Shown: in pieces, positions 37,273-46,890 of the stretch
Numbering within the stretch: the first letter of the stretch is position 1
How the letters are laid out: each line of letters starts with the position of its first letter
From: a virus
IMG/VR virus record: IMGVR_UViG_3300017760_000007
Location: 1 to 52,592 of that record
Length of the DNA stretch: 52,592 bases
Reading direction: 5' to 3' (one strand)
Translations under genes and position numbers: made by a program
The notes under the pieces: model-generated
What the model was told of the DNA's origin: nothing
The model's input: the letters and a program-made list of their open reading frames with translations, nothing else
Database searches by the model: none

Positions 37273-38265
37273 CTATAGAGATCGTCTCTCCTTTGTAGTT
37301 GGTCCTATCACATATGGATACTCTGGTTCGTCAAGTTCATCTAGTGTTATGAAGTATGCATAAGTTCCTTTTTTATAGTCTGGAGTTATGCAAAATCTAC
37401 CATTATGTTCGTCTAAAAAGGCGCCTGAATTATTAGCGTGTTTACTAGCATTATACGAGTAATCTTCTATGAAGTTACCCATTGAGTAAGTATTTCCTAA
37501 TGATTTTCTATTTTCAGTTTCATCATTAATATTTCTTTTAACATAACTGCTTCTCATCTTAACTACAGCACTAGCACTATTGAATGGGCTTGCATATCCA
37601 TAGGGTCCGTAAATTGGAAATCCATCAAAAGCAAAACCTAATATTTTTGAGTGCCCAGAAGTAAAATTTTTATTATCAAAAATGCCACCGGCGTGTCTCA
37701 AAAAGTCACCAAAAAATGGTTCATTGAATGGCTTTTCTAAATTGAAATATGCACTACTTTGCTTTAGTTTGCTTACATTATTCCATCCATTTAAGTAGAA
37801 TGCTCCACTTCTATATCTATACTCTCCATTTGCTTCTGGTCTTCCACCACAAGCATCAGTTGGATACTGGCTAACTAATAACTCTGGAACATTGAATGTT
37901 CTTAAACCAGAACTTGTTCCATTATTATCTTGTTGTACCCCAGGTGGAAAGAGAGCAACACCATTTGCCATGACACCTATTGCGTTTAATTCGAACAACC
38001 CCTCATCGTTTATATAAACATCGTGTGGACTAGAATCAACAAGGTCTGCTCCAATATATCCAGTATTATCAGCATTATTCTGTAGTATTCCACCTTGACC
38101 GCCACGATAATCTATCGAATAAGTTTTATCCTGATCAGCAATAACTGCCCCACCAGAAAAAAGTCTAGATCCTATATTTTTAGGTAAACCAGACCCATCA
38201 AGATTAGAACCGCCAGCTAAAGCAGGAAATGGATCACCGTCTGTAGTAACTTTTAATACTGTCAT
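37273..38265 (-). CDS. YHYH-domain-like protein with degenerate signature
   Basis: 330 aa. It has the layout of phage YHYH-domain proteins: an IGVMANGVALFPPG strand (residues 96-109), NGEYRYRSG at the signature site (YRYR at 149-152 where the family usually has YHYH), and GHSKILGFAFDGFPIYGPYG at 204-223, which is the most conserved family block. The family name comes from the histidines, here replaced by arginines; the function is unknown, with metal binding often supposed. The gene sits between the gp7-position and gp8 genes, so it is probably a virion or baseplate component. The AGG site before the ATG is weak. Confidence 0.75.
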   Translation of the reverse strand: MTVLKVTTDGDPFPALAGGSNLDGSGLPKNIGSRLFSGGAVIADQDKTYSIDYRGGQGGILQNNADNTGYIGADLVDSSPHDVYINDEGLFELNAIGVMANGVALFPPGVQQDNNGTSSGLRTFNVPELLVSQYPTDACGGRPEANGEYRYRSGAFYLNGWNNVSKLKQSSAYFNLEKPFNEPFFGDFLRHAGGIFDNKNFTSGHSKILGFAFDGFPIYGPYGYASPFNSASAVVKMRSSYVKRNINDETENRKSLGNTYSMGNFIEDYSYNASKHANNSGAFLDEHNGRFCITPDYKKGTYAYFITLDELDEPEYPYVIGPTTKERRSL

Positions 38266-38278
38266 TTATTTACCTATA

Positions 38279-41200
38279 TTATTCTGCTACCGAACCTTCT
38301 CGGCTCACTTGAGTAGCTTGTAACTGCTCGTCAGCTTCTGTAACTAAGTTATCTCCACTTGCCTGTACAGGGGTTCTGGTGACAACCTCGAATGTTAATC
38401 CGGCTAGTGTACCAGAAGTTGTAAACACAATTTCATCCGATTCTGTTACCAATGTCAAGCTAGTTGGTGAAACCTGTGATAACTTATAAATCTTAGGTAG
38501 CGGAGCCAATGAATCATCAGTTGCAAACTCTTCTAATGGTAAGTTACCAACTCCAGTATTATTACCACTAACTCTAATTAAAGTCCCTATTGTGAGACTA
38601 CCAAAACCAGACCCAGAGAGTATACCAATACTATTAATAGTCGTAACTGTACCGGGCATAGCACTGTAAGTTTCTGAATATGTACCACTACCACCTTCTG
38701 TTACCAAGTCAATTCTATCAACATCAAAGAATACTATCTCTGAACTTAAATTAGTTTCAACTCTATTTACACTATTTATCAAAGGCGTACTAAACAGTTT
38801 TGTACCGGAAATACCAACAACATCGTCTACAAAACTTTTGTATATTTCTGGGCCGGTTGTCGCCTTAATATCATATGAATATTCTTGATAGTAATCGTTG
38901 TCATGTATTATGGCTGACGAATCGTTCAAGAATGATGATTTAGTTTTCCATCTACCCAAAGTGTTTCCCTGTCCAAATGACTCAATACTTGCTGTGGCAA
39001 CTTCTTGATCAAAGTTGGGGCTTTCTGTATTTTTATTTACGATATCAACAGTCGCACCTGTTACATACTTATACCCTGTGTGAGTTATAGCGACCTCTTC
39101 GATCTGACCAGAAGCATACGAGGCATTACCTCTAACTATAGCATTTGCTCCCATTGGTTGAGATTCTTGATCTTGTTTCAAACTTGTTATTGTCCTATCA
39201 ATAGATCGAATCGTAATAGTTTCATTATCATCAAATGTGTAAAAACTCATTGGTCTAAAGTAAAAGTCTTTGCCGTCTTGTTTTAAGAATTTTGCTCTAA
39301 CTGTATACTCTCTTGGAGCAACAGAGAATGTGGTTACGCTATTGCCATACGGAGTATCTACTCCCAGTGAATCAATCGAAGTACCGATAGTAGCTAAACT
39401 TGCCGCAGAAATGTTATTGACTTCATCTATTTGTTCAGTTGGTAAAATAATTTCTTGCGTTATGATCTCATCTTTTTCTAATTTGAACCCAGAGTTATCA
39501 AAGTTCAATATAATATCTTTTTTATTCAAAGACTCTATCAATTTATTTACAACTCTAACACCAACATCATTTTGATAATTTATACCCGGGTTATTCTCAA
39601 CGAGAGTCTCTAAACTTCCTATTCTGAACGTAACTGAGCCAAAAGCATTTCCCAATAAAGTGTTGATATTTTCTACGTCGGCAACACCCAACATATCATA
39701 GTTACCATCAGCATATGGACTATTGACATCAAAAAGGCCTGCGCTTTGTGGATCGAGAATCTCTCTATAATAGTCACCAATCTTATCTCTTGATAATGTA
39801 ACAATCTCTGCATCGTCAATAGAATCTAATTCAAACGAAGAAGATTCATTTAAAGAACTTATAGAAGAACATTTTACTACATTAGTGTGACTACCATTCA
39901 CAAAAGCATCGAATACGCCATTAGCAAGAACAGATTCTGGTGGAGTTCTGACTTCATTACCTTGATCTAATATTGGATTAACAAATACTCCACCAGTTGT
40001 CCAAACAGAAGTGCTAACCGATGCGTCATTATTATTAGTATCGGTTAATGTACCACTAACATTATTATAGTCAACACACACTCCAGTTTTACCCACAAGC
40101 GAGTATCCATCAGGTAAGGCTGTAGCAGTAAATGTAGTAACGTAATAAGTATGTACTGCCGCTATATCAAAAACAGCACCGTTTGTTCCTGGCGCAGATG
40201 GAATTGTAGCTGGCATAGTAATAGTATCACCCACTTGAGAGTCTGCTGATCCGCCCAACAAACTCCAATCAGTATTACCCAGTGTATGTATCATATAACT
40301 ACGACCAGGTTTCAACTCTGCATACTCACTCGAAATACTATGTATACCTAACCCACCATCAGTGAACGCACTAATATCAAATCCTAAATTAATCCAATCT
40401 GTATAAGTTGTGTTTCCAAAGTCTACTATACCATATAGTCTGCCAGGTACAAGGTCTTGCACGTTGGTAAAATAGCTATCGTATGCGCCGGGAGTCGATG
40501 CAGTTTCAAATGCAGTACCAACTGTCAACTTAGGAAGAATACCTTGTTGCACCAAGTAATGTAAGAGTAAAGCATATACTTGTTTTGCAGGAGTAAAGAT
40601 AGCATCATGGTTTTCAATAGAAGCAGTATTGTCATTAATCTGATCTAACAATTGACTGTTAAACAAAAAGTCTTCACCCGCATATCCTGCTCTAGCACCA
40701 ATTTTAACCCAGTCATCTGTACCTAATGTGGTGCCTGGATATATGACAGTATAGTATTGACCATTTTTTAGTTGATTCAGTGTTAAGTTAGGAAGGCCTG
40801 TAGCTTGTGTTGCCGGTATAAATGGAGAAATGGTTGGAGTTCTGTCTATAAGATCAGTCTCTTCTGAACCAGAGCCTTGCGCCCCGGAGTCTTCAAGTGG
40901 GTTTTGTTCAGTTCCTATCCAATCATCATTATCACCTGCTCCATCATAGAAACCATTATTAAGACCAAGCATATACGACTTTAATATTTTGATGTCAGCA
41001 TTTTGAACTCTCATTGACTTTCGAGTCAAATCGCCAAGATGATCACTATCCAATGTACCAGTAACTTCTGAGCCGGCTTGTGCAAATTCAGCAGTGATAG
41101 TATTGTTAACTGTATCTAGTGCTGTAATCTTTGCTCTATTACCAGTTGTACCACCTACTAATATCTCACCCAAAGCGAATGCGTTTGCTCCATTTTCTGG

Positions 41201-42790
41201 AACAGAGTATACACCATTGCTAACACCAGTAACAACAACAGTATCGTTATCAGCTTCTGATGTGAGAGTTTCGCCTGTTTCAAATACTTTTACTGTAAGT
41301 CTTTTGTTGGGGACGTCAATAGCTACTATATTTGCTCTACCAGAAAAGGCACCGCTAGATACAACCGTTTCGCCAATCTCAAAATATTCAACTACATTAT
41401 CATCTGTTAATGTTAAGACATGATGGTTTGTGCCTGTACCACTTGATACACTACTTGATAATGAGTTCTGACCAGTAAAGTTACCCAGAATACCACCATT
41501 CTCTGACGACTCAGTAATAACTTTCATCAATTCAACATCATCGACATCATAGATCGGGTTAGTAATACTACCCTTTCTTTCTGTTTTATATGCATTGTAG
41601 AAAGAGTCATATAATTTGTTTCTGTATGCGGTGCCCTGTACATATGTGTCAGATAAAAACTCAAATAACTCAGACTTATTTTTCTCAGTATTTAAGAATA
41701 CAAGAGGGTGTTGATATGATGTAACAATGCCCGCACCAGTTAATCCATATCTTACTTTCTTACGACCATCACCATTGTCTTCTTCTATGCCTGCGTAATC
41801 AAGGGTAGAGCCTGGAAAAATAAACGAGTCTCCTGGGTTGATGTCTTGAACTTCAGTTCCCTCAAGAATAACTACTTGATTACTAATTTTTATAGTCTGC
41901 TCATCAGCAAATTGTGCTTGCGATCCACCAACTCTAATTGACGATGGATCAATATATCCAAATCCACCATCTTCAATAGTGTACTCTATAGTACCAATTT
42001 GTTCTGTAGATACTCTAGTTACAACACCCTTAGCACCAACTCCATTCTCTCTTGATTTTATTTGTACTGGGTCTCCTACAGCCTGACCCGGCACTCTTAA
42101 TCTTGCATCTATCGAAATATTCGTTAAAGAGCCAGCAATTACTTTACCAACATTCTTTAGAAACTCATTACCATTCTCATCAGCACCACGAACTTCTAAT
42201 GAATCTTCAGCAGTAAATGTTCCTCTCTGTTGTGAAAGATACATGATGGGGGTGAGTGATCCGCCAAAGTTTACAAATACAATACCATCAACAAATGCTT
42301 GGGCTTTTGAAAGATCACCAATAATTGTATTACCACGTTGTATTGGATATTCTAATACGTCATATACACTCATCATCTCAATAAAAGATTCGCCACCCCA
42401 TACAGAGTCAGATGATTTTAAGATGTGACCACCAGGGTAAAAGATTTCAATATCTTCATCAAAGAATGTCTTGAACAATAATTCAAGAGACTCTTTAGTA
42501 CCCTTTCTTGTGTATAGATTAGTAATATGTTTTAGAACAAAACGAATGTCCATAGCGGGTTGAGTTGCAAGTGGTAGACCCGCCATGTGTTTATTTCTAT
42601 AATGAATAAGGAAAGCAGATAACGTACTATCAATGTCTCTTATTTTTGGAAGATCACGATCTAGCTTACTATCAAGATGCTCATAGTATGCCTCGATGAA
42701 TCCAACAAGGAAGTCGCTATTGTCTTGATAGACAGCCGGAAACTGACTTGCAACATCAGTGTGAATACTGTCCCTTATTTCAATTGCCAT
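38279..42790 (-). CDS. 1503-aa baseplate protein in the gp7 position
   Basis: Large protein directly after gp6, where T4 has wedge protein gp7. The first 200 residues are conserved-looking: FPAVYQDNSDFLVGFIEAYY, LTRKGTKESLELLFKTFF-type sequence at about 96-112, then EIFYPGGHILKSSDSVWGG, a pattern known in tail/baseplate proteins of the marine T4 group. Downstream are tandem SH3-like GE-x-V...AxVxxVD modules (about 41060-41410), three Y-x-I modules (about 40660-40770, 40340-40450, 40165-40310) and an RVSG module near the C-terminus (38365-38655). A gp7-equivalent role is inferred from position; I cannot align it to T4 gp7 by eye. It starts 3 bases after gp6 ends. Confidence 0.75.
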   Translation of the reverse strand: MAIEIRDSIHTDVASQFPAVYQDNSDFLVGFIEAYYEHLDSKLDRDLPKIRDIDSTLSAFLIHYRNKHMAGLPLATQPAMDIRFVLKHITNLYTRKGTKESLELLFKTFFDEDIEIFYPGGHILKSSDSVWGGESFIEMMSVYDVLEYPIQRGNTIIGDLSKAQAFVDGIVFVNFGGSLTPIMYLSQQRGTFTAEDSLEVRGADENGNEFLKNVGKVIAGSLTNISIDARLRVPGQAVGDPVQIKSRENGVGAKGVVTRVSTEQIGTIEYTIEDGGFGYIDPSSIRVGGSQAQFADEQTIKISNQVVILEGTEVQDINPGDSFIFPGSTLDYAGIEEDNGDGRKKVRYGLTGAGIVTSYQHPLVFLNTEKNKSELFEFLSDTYVQGTAYRNKLYDSFYNAYKTERKGSITNPIYDVDDVELMKVITESSENGGILGNFTGQNSLSSSVSSGTGTNHHVLTLTDDNVVEYFEIGETVVSSGAFSGRANIVAIDVPNKRLTVKVFETGETLTSEADNDTVVVTGVSNGVYSVPENGANAFALGEILVGGTTGNRAKITALDTVNNTITAEFAQAGSEVTGTLDSDHLGDLTRKSMRVQNADIKILKSYMLGLNNGFYDGAGDNDDWIGTEQNPLEDSGAQGSGSEETDLIDRTPTISPFIPATQATGLPNLTLNQLKNGQYYTVIYPGTTLGTDDWVKIGARAGYAGEDFLFNSQLLDQINDNTASIENHDAIFTPAKQVYALLLHYLVQQGILPKLTVGTAFETASTPGAYDSYFTNVQDLVPGRLYGIVDFGNTTYTDWINLGFDISAFTDGGLGIHSISSEYAELKPGRSYMIHTLGNTDWSLLGGSADSQVGDTITMPATIPSAPGTNGAVFDIAAVHTYYVTTFTATALPDGYSLVGKTGVCVDYNNVSGTLTDTNNNDASVSTSVWTTGGVFVNPILDQGNEVRTPPESVLANGVFDAFVNGSHTNVVKCSSISSLNESSSFELDSIDDAEIVTLSRDKIGDYYREILDPQSAGLFDVNSPYADGNYDMLGVADVENINTLLGNAFGSVTFRIGSLETLVENNPGINYQNDVGVRVVNKLIESLNKKDIILNFDNSGFKLEKDEIITQEIILPTEQIDEVNNISAASLATIGTSIDSLGVDTPYGNSVTTFSVAPREYTVRAKFLKQDGKDFYFRPMSFYTFDDNETITIRSIDRTITSLKQDQESQPMGANAIVRGNASYASGQIEEVAITHTGYKYVTGATVDIVNKNTESPNFDQEVATASIESFGQGNTLGRWKTKSSFLNDSSAIIHDNDYYQEYSYDIKATTGPEIYKSFVDDVVGISGTKLFSTPLINSVNRVETNLSSEIVFFDVDRIDLVTEGGSGTYSETYSAMPGTVTTINSIGILSGSGFGSLTIGTLIRVSGNNTGVGNLPLEEFATDDSLAPLPKIYKLSQVSPTSLTLVTESDEIVFTTSGTLAGLTFEVVTRTPVQASGDNLVTEADEQLQATQVSREGSVAE

Positions 42791-42793
42791 ATA

Positions 42794-44554
42794 TTATGAT
42801 TCCAATGGTGTTACGGTTACAGTGACATCTTCACCACGAACTACTATCACTCTATCTTTAGGTGGAACAATATCTTTGGTTTGTGTATTGGCAGTAAACT
42901 TAATTTCACTGTTTACAAAAGACTCGACATTCAAGTCACTAAACTTAACAGAGCCTGTTGCATAATCAACAGTACCAACAGACGGCTTAAATACTGACTC
43001 TTCATCACCACCAAATGTCACTAGCATCAGATTGCCATTACCATCGTCTTGTACTGTTACAAGTTGACTACTTACAGTAAATGCTGTTGACGATATTGCG
43101 GGCTTATAAGTTTCAAACCCTCTTGTCGCATCAAATCCATAAGGCTGAACTAATTGTGTTTCAAATGAGAACGCAGGTGATCTTGATACGCCTAAGTCTG
43201 GAACATACTCAATGATTGGTTTAGCAAGAATATCAGTAGATATAATAGATACATCAGTAGCATCAAGAGTTGCCGCAAGTCGTGATTGTCTAAACGTCTT
43301 ATTAAAGTCATTTAGATTCTTATCTTGATAGTCAATCACAGCCGCATTAATTTCTGTTTGAATCTGTGAAGCAGACTTACTTGTCATATTAGGATCGTAA
43401 GTCACATTAATATTTGTATTCACAAACATGAACTTCGCAGGCACAAAGATAGGCTCAATTGTTAATGGAGTCTTATCAGATAGATAGCGTTGAAAGTTTG
43501 CAATCTCATAGTCAGCAACACCTTCACCACCAATTACATCTACAGAGATAATGACCTTACCAAACTGTGGGGGTGTTACCTCGTCTCCACCATATACACT
43601 AATTGCTTGAATGTTAGGAAAACGAGAACGCAATAGAGTCTCATAGTCTCTTCTTGTAATTGCTCTCTCTTGTATCTGAGCCGCCTTTGGCGCAAAAGTA
43701 CGAATTGATTCAATGTCTTCCGCTTCTCTTCCGCCCGAAGACTGTGCAGTTACTACCACGCTGATTGAACTTGCGCCAGCAAAAGCGCCCAAAGTCAAAG
43801 AAGTCACACCATTAGCGGAAGCGCCAGACGCTACTCTATAGGTCGCTACAATAGTATCAGTGATTGTTGGTTGAGTCCCAAAACGATCTTCACCAAACTG
43901 TATAGAATACTTACCATCGTTCTCGGGCTGTAAATAGAATACTTTATCTCTTTCACCAGTACCATAGATATCGCTTCTATATGTGAATGACTCACCATTT
44001 ACAACCACTCGTAGGCTTCGTGTGTCTATTCCTGCATTTGATAGTAGTGTATCAGAGATAGTAAGAGTCTCATTTATAATACGCCCTTCATATATGTCTA
44101 CATCATTGACAGTAAAGAGAGAATCATTAGTACTTGATCTTACAGCACTATATGCCTGATCTGTAAGGAAGTTATATGTCTTATTACCACATCGACCAAT
44201 AAATGCTGTGCCTTCTGGAATAGAGAAATAGTTGCTATCACTATTAGGATATGTTACACTTACGTTTACCTTTGCGGCTGAACTACGTCTACTAGTAGGA
44301 AGATAGTTTAACTCTTTGGCATGAGAGATAACACTATTACGCTGTGTAGCACTATCCAGAAACATCTCAGATATCGCCATATTATAGTAATATGTGTTAT
44401 AGAATGTATTATATGATAGTACATCTAGTAGTACATTCATGTTAGAGCCTTCGTAATCGAAGTCTTTGAATCTGTCTTGATTCTTTAGAAACGTCTTGAG
44501 TTCTTCTTTGGTAGCAAAGAAATCAGGCGTTGTTACTGGTGATATATCTGTCAT
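42794..44554 (-). CDS. 6: Baseplate wedge protein gp6
   Basis: T4 gp6-type wedge protein, the subunit whose dimers form the continuous inner ring of the baseplate. The N-terminus is diagnostic: ATKEELKTFLKNQDRFKDFD, GSNMNVLLDVLSYNTFYNTY, YYNMAISEMFLDSATQRNSV and SHAKELNYLPTSRRSS. A baseplate-J-like middle region follows (IRTFAPKAAQIQERAITRRD, YETLLRSRFPNIQAISVYGG). The length is 586 aa, slightly shorter than T4 gp6. The start codon adjoins the gp25 stop with no gap, GTAGGGTAAG serves as ribosome site, and the gp7-position gene follows after 3 bases, so gp25-gp6-gp7-like form one translational string. Confidence 0.93.
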   Translation of the reverse strand: MTDISPVTTPDFFATKEELKTFLKNQDRFKDFDYEGSNMNVLLDVLSYNTFYNTYYYNMAISEMFLDSATQRNSVISHAKELNYLPTSRRSSAAKVNVSVTYPNSDSNYFSIPEGTAFIGRCGNKTYNFLTDQAYSAVRSSTNDSLFTVNDVDIYEGRIINETLTISDTLLSNAGIDTRSLRVVVNGESFTYRSDIYGTGERDKVFYLQPENDGKYSIQFGEDRFGTQPTITDTIVATYRVASGASANGVTSLTLGAFAGASSISVVVTAQSSGGREAEDIESIRTFAPKAAQIQERAITRRDYETLLRSRFPNIQAISVYGGDEVTPPQFGKVIISVDVIGGEGVADYEIANFQRYLSDKTPLTIEPIFVPAKFMFVNTNINVTYDPNMTSKSASQIQTEINAAVIDYQDKNLNDFNKTFRQSRLAATLDATDVSIISTDILAKPIIEYVPDLGVSRSPAFSFETQLVQPYGFDATRGFETYKPAISSTAFTVSSQLVTVQDDGNGNLMLVTFGGDEESVFKPSVGTVDYATGSVKFSDLNVESFVNSEIKFTANTQTKDIVPPKDRVIVVRGEDVTVTVTPLES

Positions 44555-44962
44555 TTATCTTACCCTACTAAGATCGATTGTGAGTGATAGATTTCTGTTA
44601 GTATTTATTACACTGAATATAATCTTTACAAACACTTCATGTCGATCTATATTAGCGTTTACTATAATGTCTTTTACAATACATCGAGGCTCGTATTGTC
44701 TTATTGTAGACTTGATGTTTTCTTTTAATATAAGAATGGTATTCTGATCTATATTCTCGAAGAGACTACCTCTTATATCACAACCAATGTCGGGCTGAAA
44801 GAGTCTTTCTCCACGATCAGTTAATACTAAATTGCGTATACTATCTCGTACTGCTTGCTCATTTACTCTACGAGCAATGTCTTCACGCCCAGGAATACGC
44901 TCTAGATTCGATTCAAAGTCTGAAAAGAAATCTTTATTTCGTGTTATTGGTGTTAGTGCCAT
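44555..44962 (-). CDS. 25: Baseplate wedge protein gp25
   Basis: T4 gp25-type, a lysozyme-fold (but non-enzymatic) wedge subunit that initiates the sheath-like contact to gp6/gp53. Length 135 aa against 132 in T4. Visible features are the N-terminal RNKDFFSDFESNL, the core VRDSIRNLVLTDRGERLFQP and IGCDIRGSLFENID, and the family's EPR motif (IRQYEPRCIVKDI), followed by the closing beta-strands. AGGAAG precedes the ATG and a CATAAATA late-promoter-like element lies in the 38-base gap after the hub peptidase gene. gp6 starts immediately after the stop codon. Confidence 0.95.
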   Translation of the reverse strand: MALTPITRNKDFFSDFESNLERIPGREDIARRVNEQAVRDSIRNLVLTDRGERLFQPDIGCDIRGSLFENIDQNTILILKENIKSTIRQYEPRCIVKDIIVNANIDRHEVFVKIIFSVINTNRNLSLTIDLSRVR

Positions 44963-44987
44963 GTCGTCTTCCTATAGTCGTATTATA

Positions 44988-44995
44988 TATTTATG
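44988..44995 (-). promoter_or_regulatory. Possible late promoter for gp25-gp6
   Basis: CATAAATA on the minus strand, one mismatch from TATAAATA, 26 bases upstream of the gp25 ATG in one of the few intergenic gaps of the cluster. The position is right for a gp25-gp6-gp7-like transcript. Confidence 0.45.
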
Positions 44996-45000
44996 CGTTA

Positions 45001-46890
45001 CTACGAGCGTTTTTTCCTAAAGCCATCTATTTCATGCTTATCTAATATGGCTTGTATGTCTTCATAATCTTGTCCACGATCTTCAAAGCCCTTCTGAAAT
45101 CCTCTACGGGCACCTAGATCAAGATGTATAAACTGTGGATTTACACCAATACCAGTAAAGCCTACTTGACTAGCCGCTACAATAAGGTCTTGTCGATTAA
45201 ACTCATCTGCTGAAATATCTACTGCCCATCCAGTATTATGCATAGTCACATTCATTGCGCCTTTAGTATCACCAATAGTTTCCATGATAAGGCGAGGAGA
45301 AGTGCCTGCTACGATATCAAAGTCCTCGTCTGCTTGCTCTGACATACGAATAACTCTGGCTAATACAAGTGGATTAGTATCTCGTATTTCATCTACTTCT
45401 TTGCCACCAAACATTGCGATTCTATCAGAATAACCAATACGCTCAGTAAGTCGAGTAGTGCCAACAAAACCATTTGAAAGGGCATCCATTATAATCTGTT
45501 GTTCTTCAGGTGTTTCTTTTCGCTCAGTTATTATATCTGCTTCTCGTTCAACAGGCTTAATCTCTTTTTGCTTCTTCTGCTCTTTTACTATCTCTTTAGA
45601 TTTCTCTATAACCTTTTCTTTCTTCTCTACTTTTACTTTCTCTTCTACTCGTATAGCACCGGCTTTAACTGCTTTCTGTGTAGTCTGTGCCTCTTGTGAT
45701 TTAAGTACTGTGACTTCAGCGGCAATACTATTTGCTGTACGATTTAGCTTCTGAGCAGGTGCCATAAGTTGACCTTGAAGGTCTTGTGCTTTCTGGCACA
45801 TTTTAAACATAAGATTAGAGACTGCTTCTGGAGTAAGTCTTTCAAATGAACTTGCTAGATTTGCTACAACTCCTTCAATGTCTTTAACGATATTACCAGT
45901 ATTTGCTTCACTCATAGCTTCAGTTATATTAGATACTTCCTTTGATATCTTTTTCATTACAGTACTAGCGGCATCACCAAGTCCTTTTATCGCAAGTAAT
46001 GTACCCCCAACAGCGGCTAAAGCAATGTTCTTAGCGGCTTCAAGTGCTTTCTTTACTACATTCTCTATAACACCAACAAGTGTTTCAAGTGTGGCACGTT
46101 GCTTCATTTGCTCTAATAGCTTCTTAGGGTCTTTCTCTAGTATATTAGTTACGTCTTGAACAAGTACTTTAGTATTATCAATAACAGCAAATGCCTTTGT
46201 TATCTTACTACTGACATCGTTAAATGCAGAGCATAAGGCATCTGTTAGCTTTGATCCAATGTTATTAGCGAAGTTAAAGTCTAGATTTTTCAATAACTTA
46301 GCAAGCAGATCAGGCAGTATTTCAAGTTTAAATGGTATTCTTCCAGAGAGTAAACCCGTTAGATTAGACGCTCTTTGTATCTCAGCAAGCAAATCAGTGG
46401 GTGGTTTTGTACTAATTTTACTACCACCAACAGGCGTACTTGCTCCAGAACCAGTGTCAAATGTCGAAACAGTCGAAGATGGTGTGCTAATTGGCTGTCC
46501 AGTTATGTCAGAAATAACGCCTAAGTCAGCATTTGTTGCGGCTCCATTAGGTAAATTAGCGTTAAATTTGACTAGTTCATCCTTGAGTTCAGTCATATTT
46601 ACGCCATTCGAAACAGCAAATTCAGCTAAATCAGTGTATGTAATACCATCATCACTATCAAATTTTGCCTGTAGTGAGTCAAGTTCACTTAAATCCATGT
46701 TAGATAATATGTTGTTTAGGGCGTTAGTAGACACCACTACAGTGTTACGATCAAGCACATCAAGGCTATTTTGATTTGCTAGAATGTCTAAATCAATGAT
46801 AGCCTCTTGTAAAGCGGCTGCCGATTCAGTTAATATTTCACTTGCACCCTTGCTTGCTAATGGTGTTGTGTTGTCACATATCTGACTCAT
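45001..46890 (-). CDS. Baseplate hub protein with C-terminal M15-type peptidase domain
   Basis: 629 aa. The N-terminal two thirds are mostly helical and Ala/Leu/Lys-rich. Residues about 415-450 are a Lys/Glu-rich stretch (VEEKVKVEKKEKVIEKSKEI) that probably forms a charged helix or linker. The C-terminus (about 505-610) looks like an M15/VanY-type peptidoglycan peptidase: MHNTGWAVDIS gives putative zinc ligands His551 and Asp558, and PQFIHLDLG gives His589. Such enzymes cleave peptide bonds in murein. The gene directly follows gp5, which shows no recognisable lysozyme domain, so this protein probably supplies cell-wall cleavage during injection (inference). The start overlaps the gp5 stop as TAATG. 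It could instead act in lysis, but its position argues for the hub. Confidence 0.75.
   Translation of the reverse strand: MSQICDNTTPLASKGASEILTESAAALQEAIIDLDILANQNSLDVLDRNTVVVSTNALNNILSNMDLSELDSLQAKFDSDDGITYTDLAEFAVSNGVNMTELKDELVKFNANLPNGAATNADLGVISDITGQPISTPSSTVSTFDTGSGASTPVGGSKISTKPPTDLLAEIQRASNLTGLLSGRIPFKLEILPDLLAKLLKNLDFNFANNIGSKLTDALCSAFNDVSSKITKAFAVIDNTKVLVQDVTNILEKDPKKLLEQMKQRATLETLVGVIENVVKKALEAAKNIALAAVGGTLLAIKGLGDAASTVMKKISKEVSNITEAMSEANTGNIVKDIEGVVANLASSFERLTPEAVSNLMFKMCQKAQDLQGQLMAPAQKLNRTANSIAAEVTVLKSQEAQTTQKAVKAGAIRVEEKVKVEKKEKVIEKSKEIVKEQKKQKEIKPVEREADIITERKETPEEQQIIMDALSNGFVGTTRLTERIGYSDRIAMFGGKEVDEIRDTNPLVLARVIRMSEQADEDFDIVAGTSPRLIMETIGDTKGAMNVTMHNTGWAVDISADEFNRQDLIVAASQVGFTGIGVNPQFIHLDLGARRGFQKGFEDRGQDYEDIQAILDKHEIDGFRKKRS

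Noticed and set aside
46259-46774. 171-codon plus-strand frame
   Set aside because: Lies wholly inside the hub peptidase gene on the other strand, has no ribosome site or promoter and no recognisable sequence.
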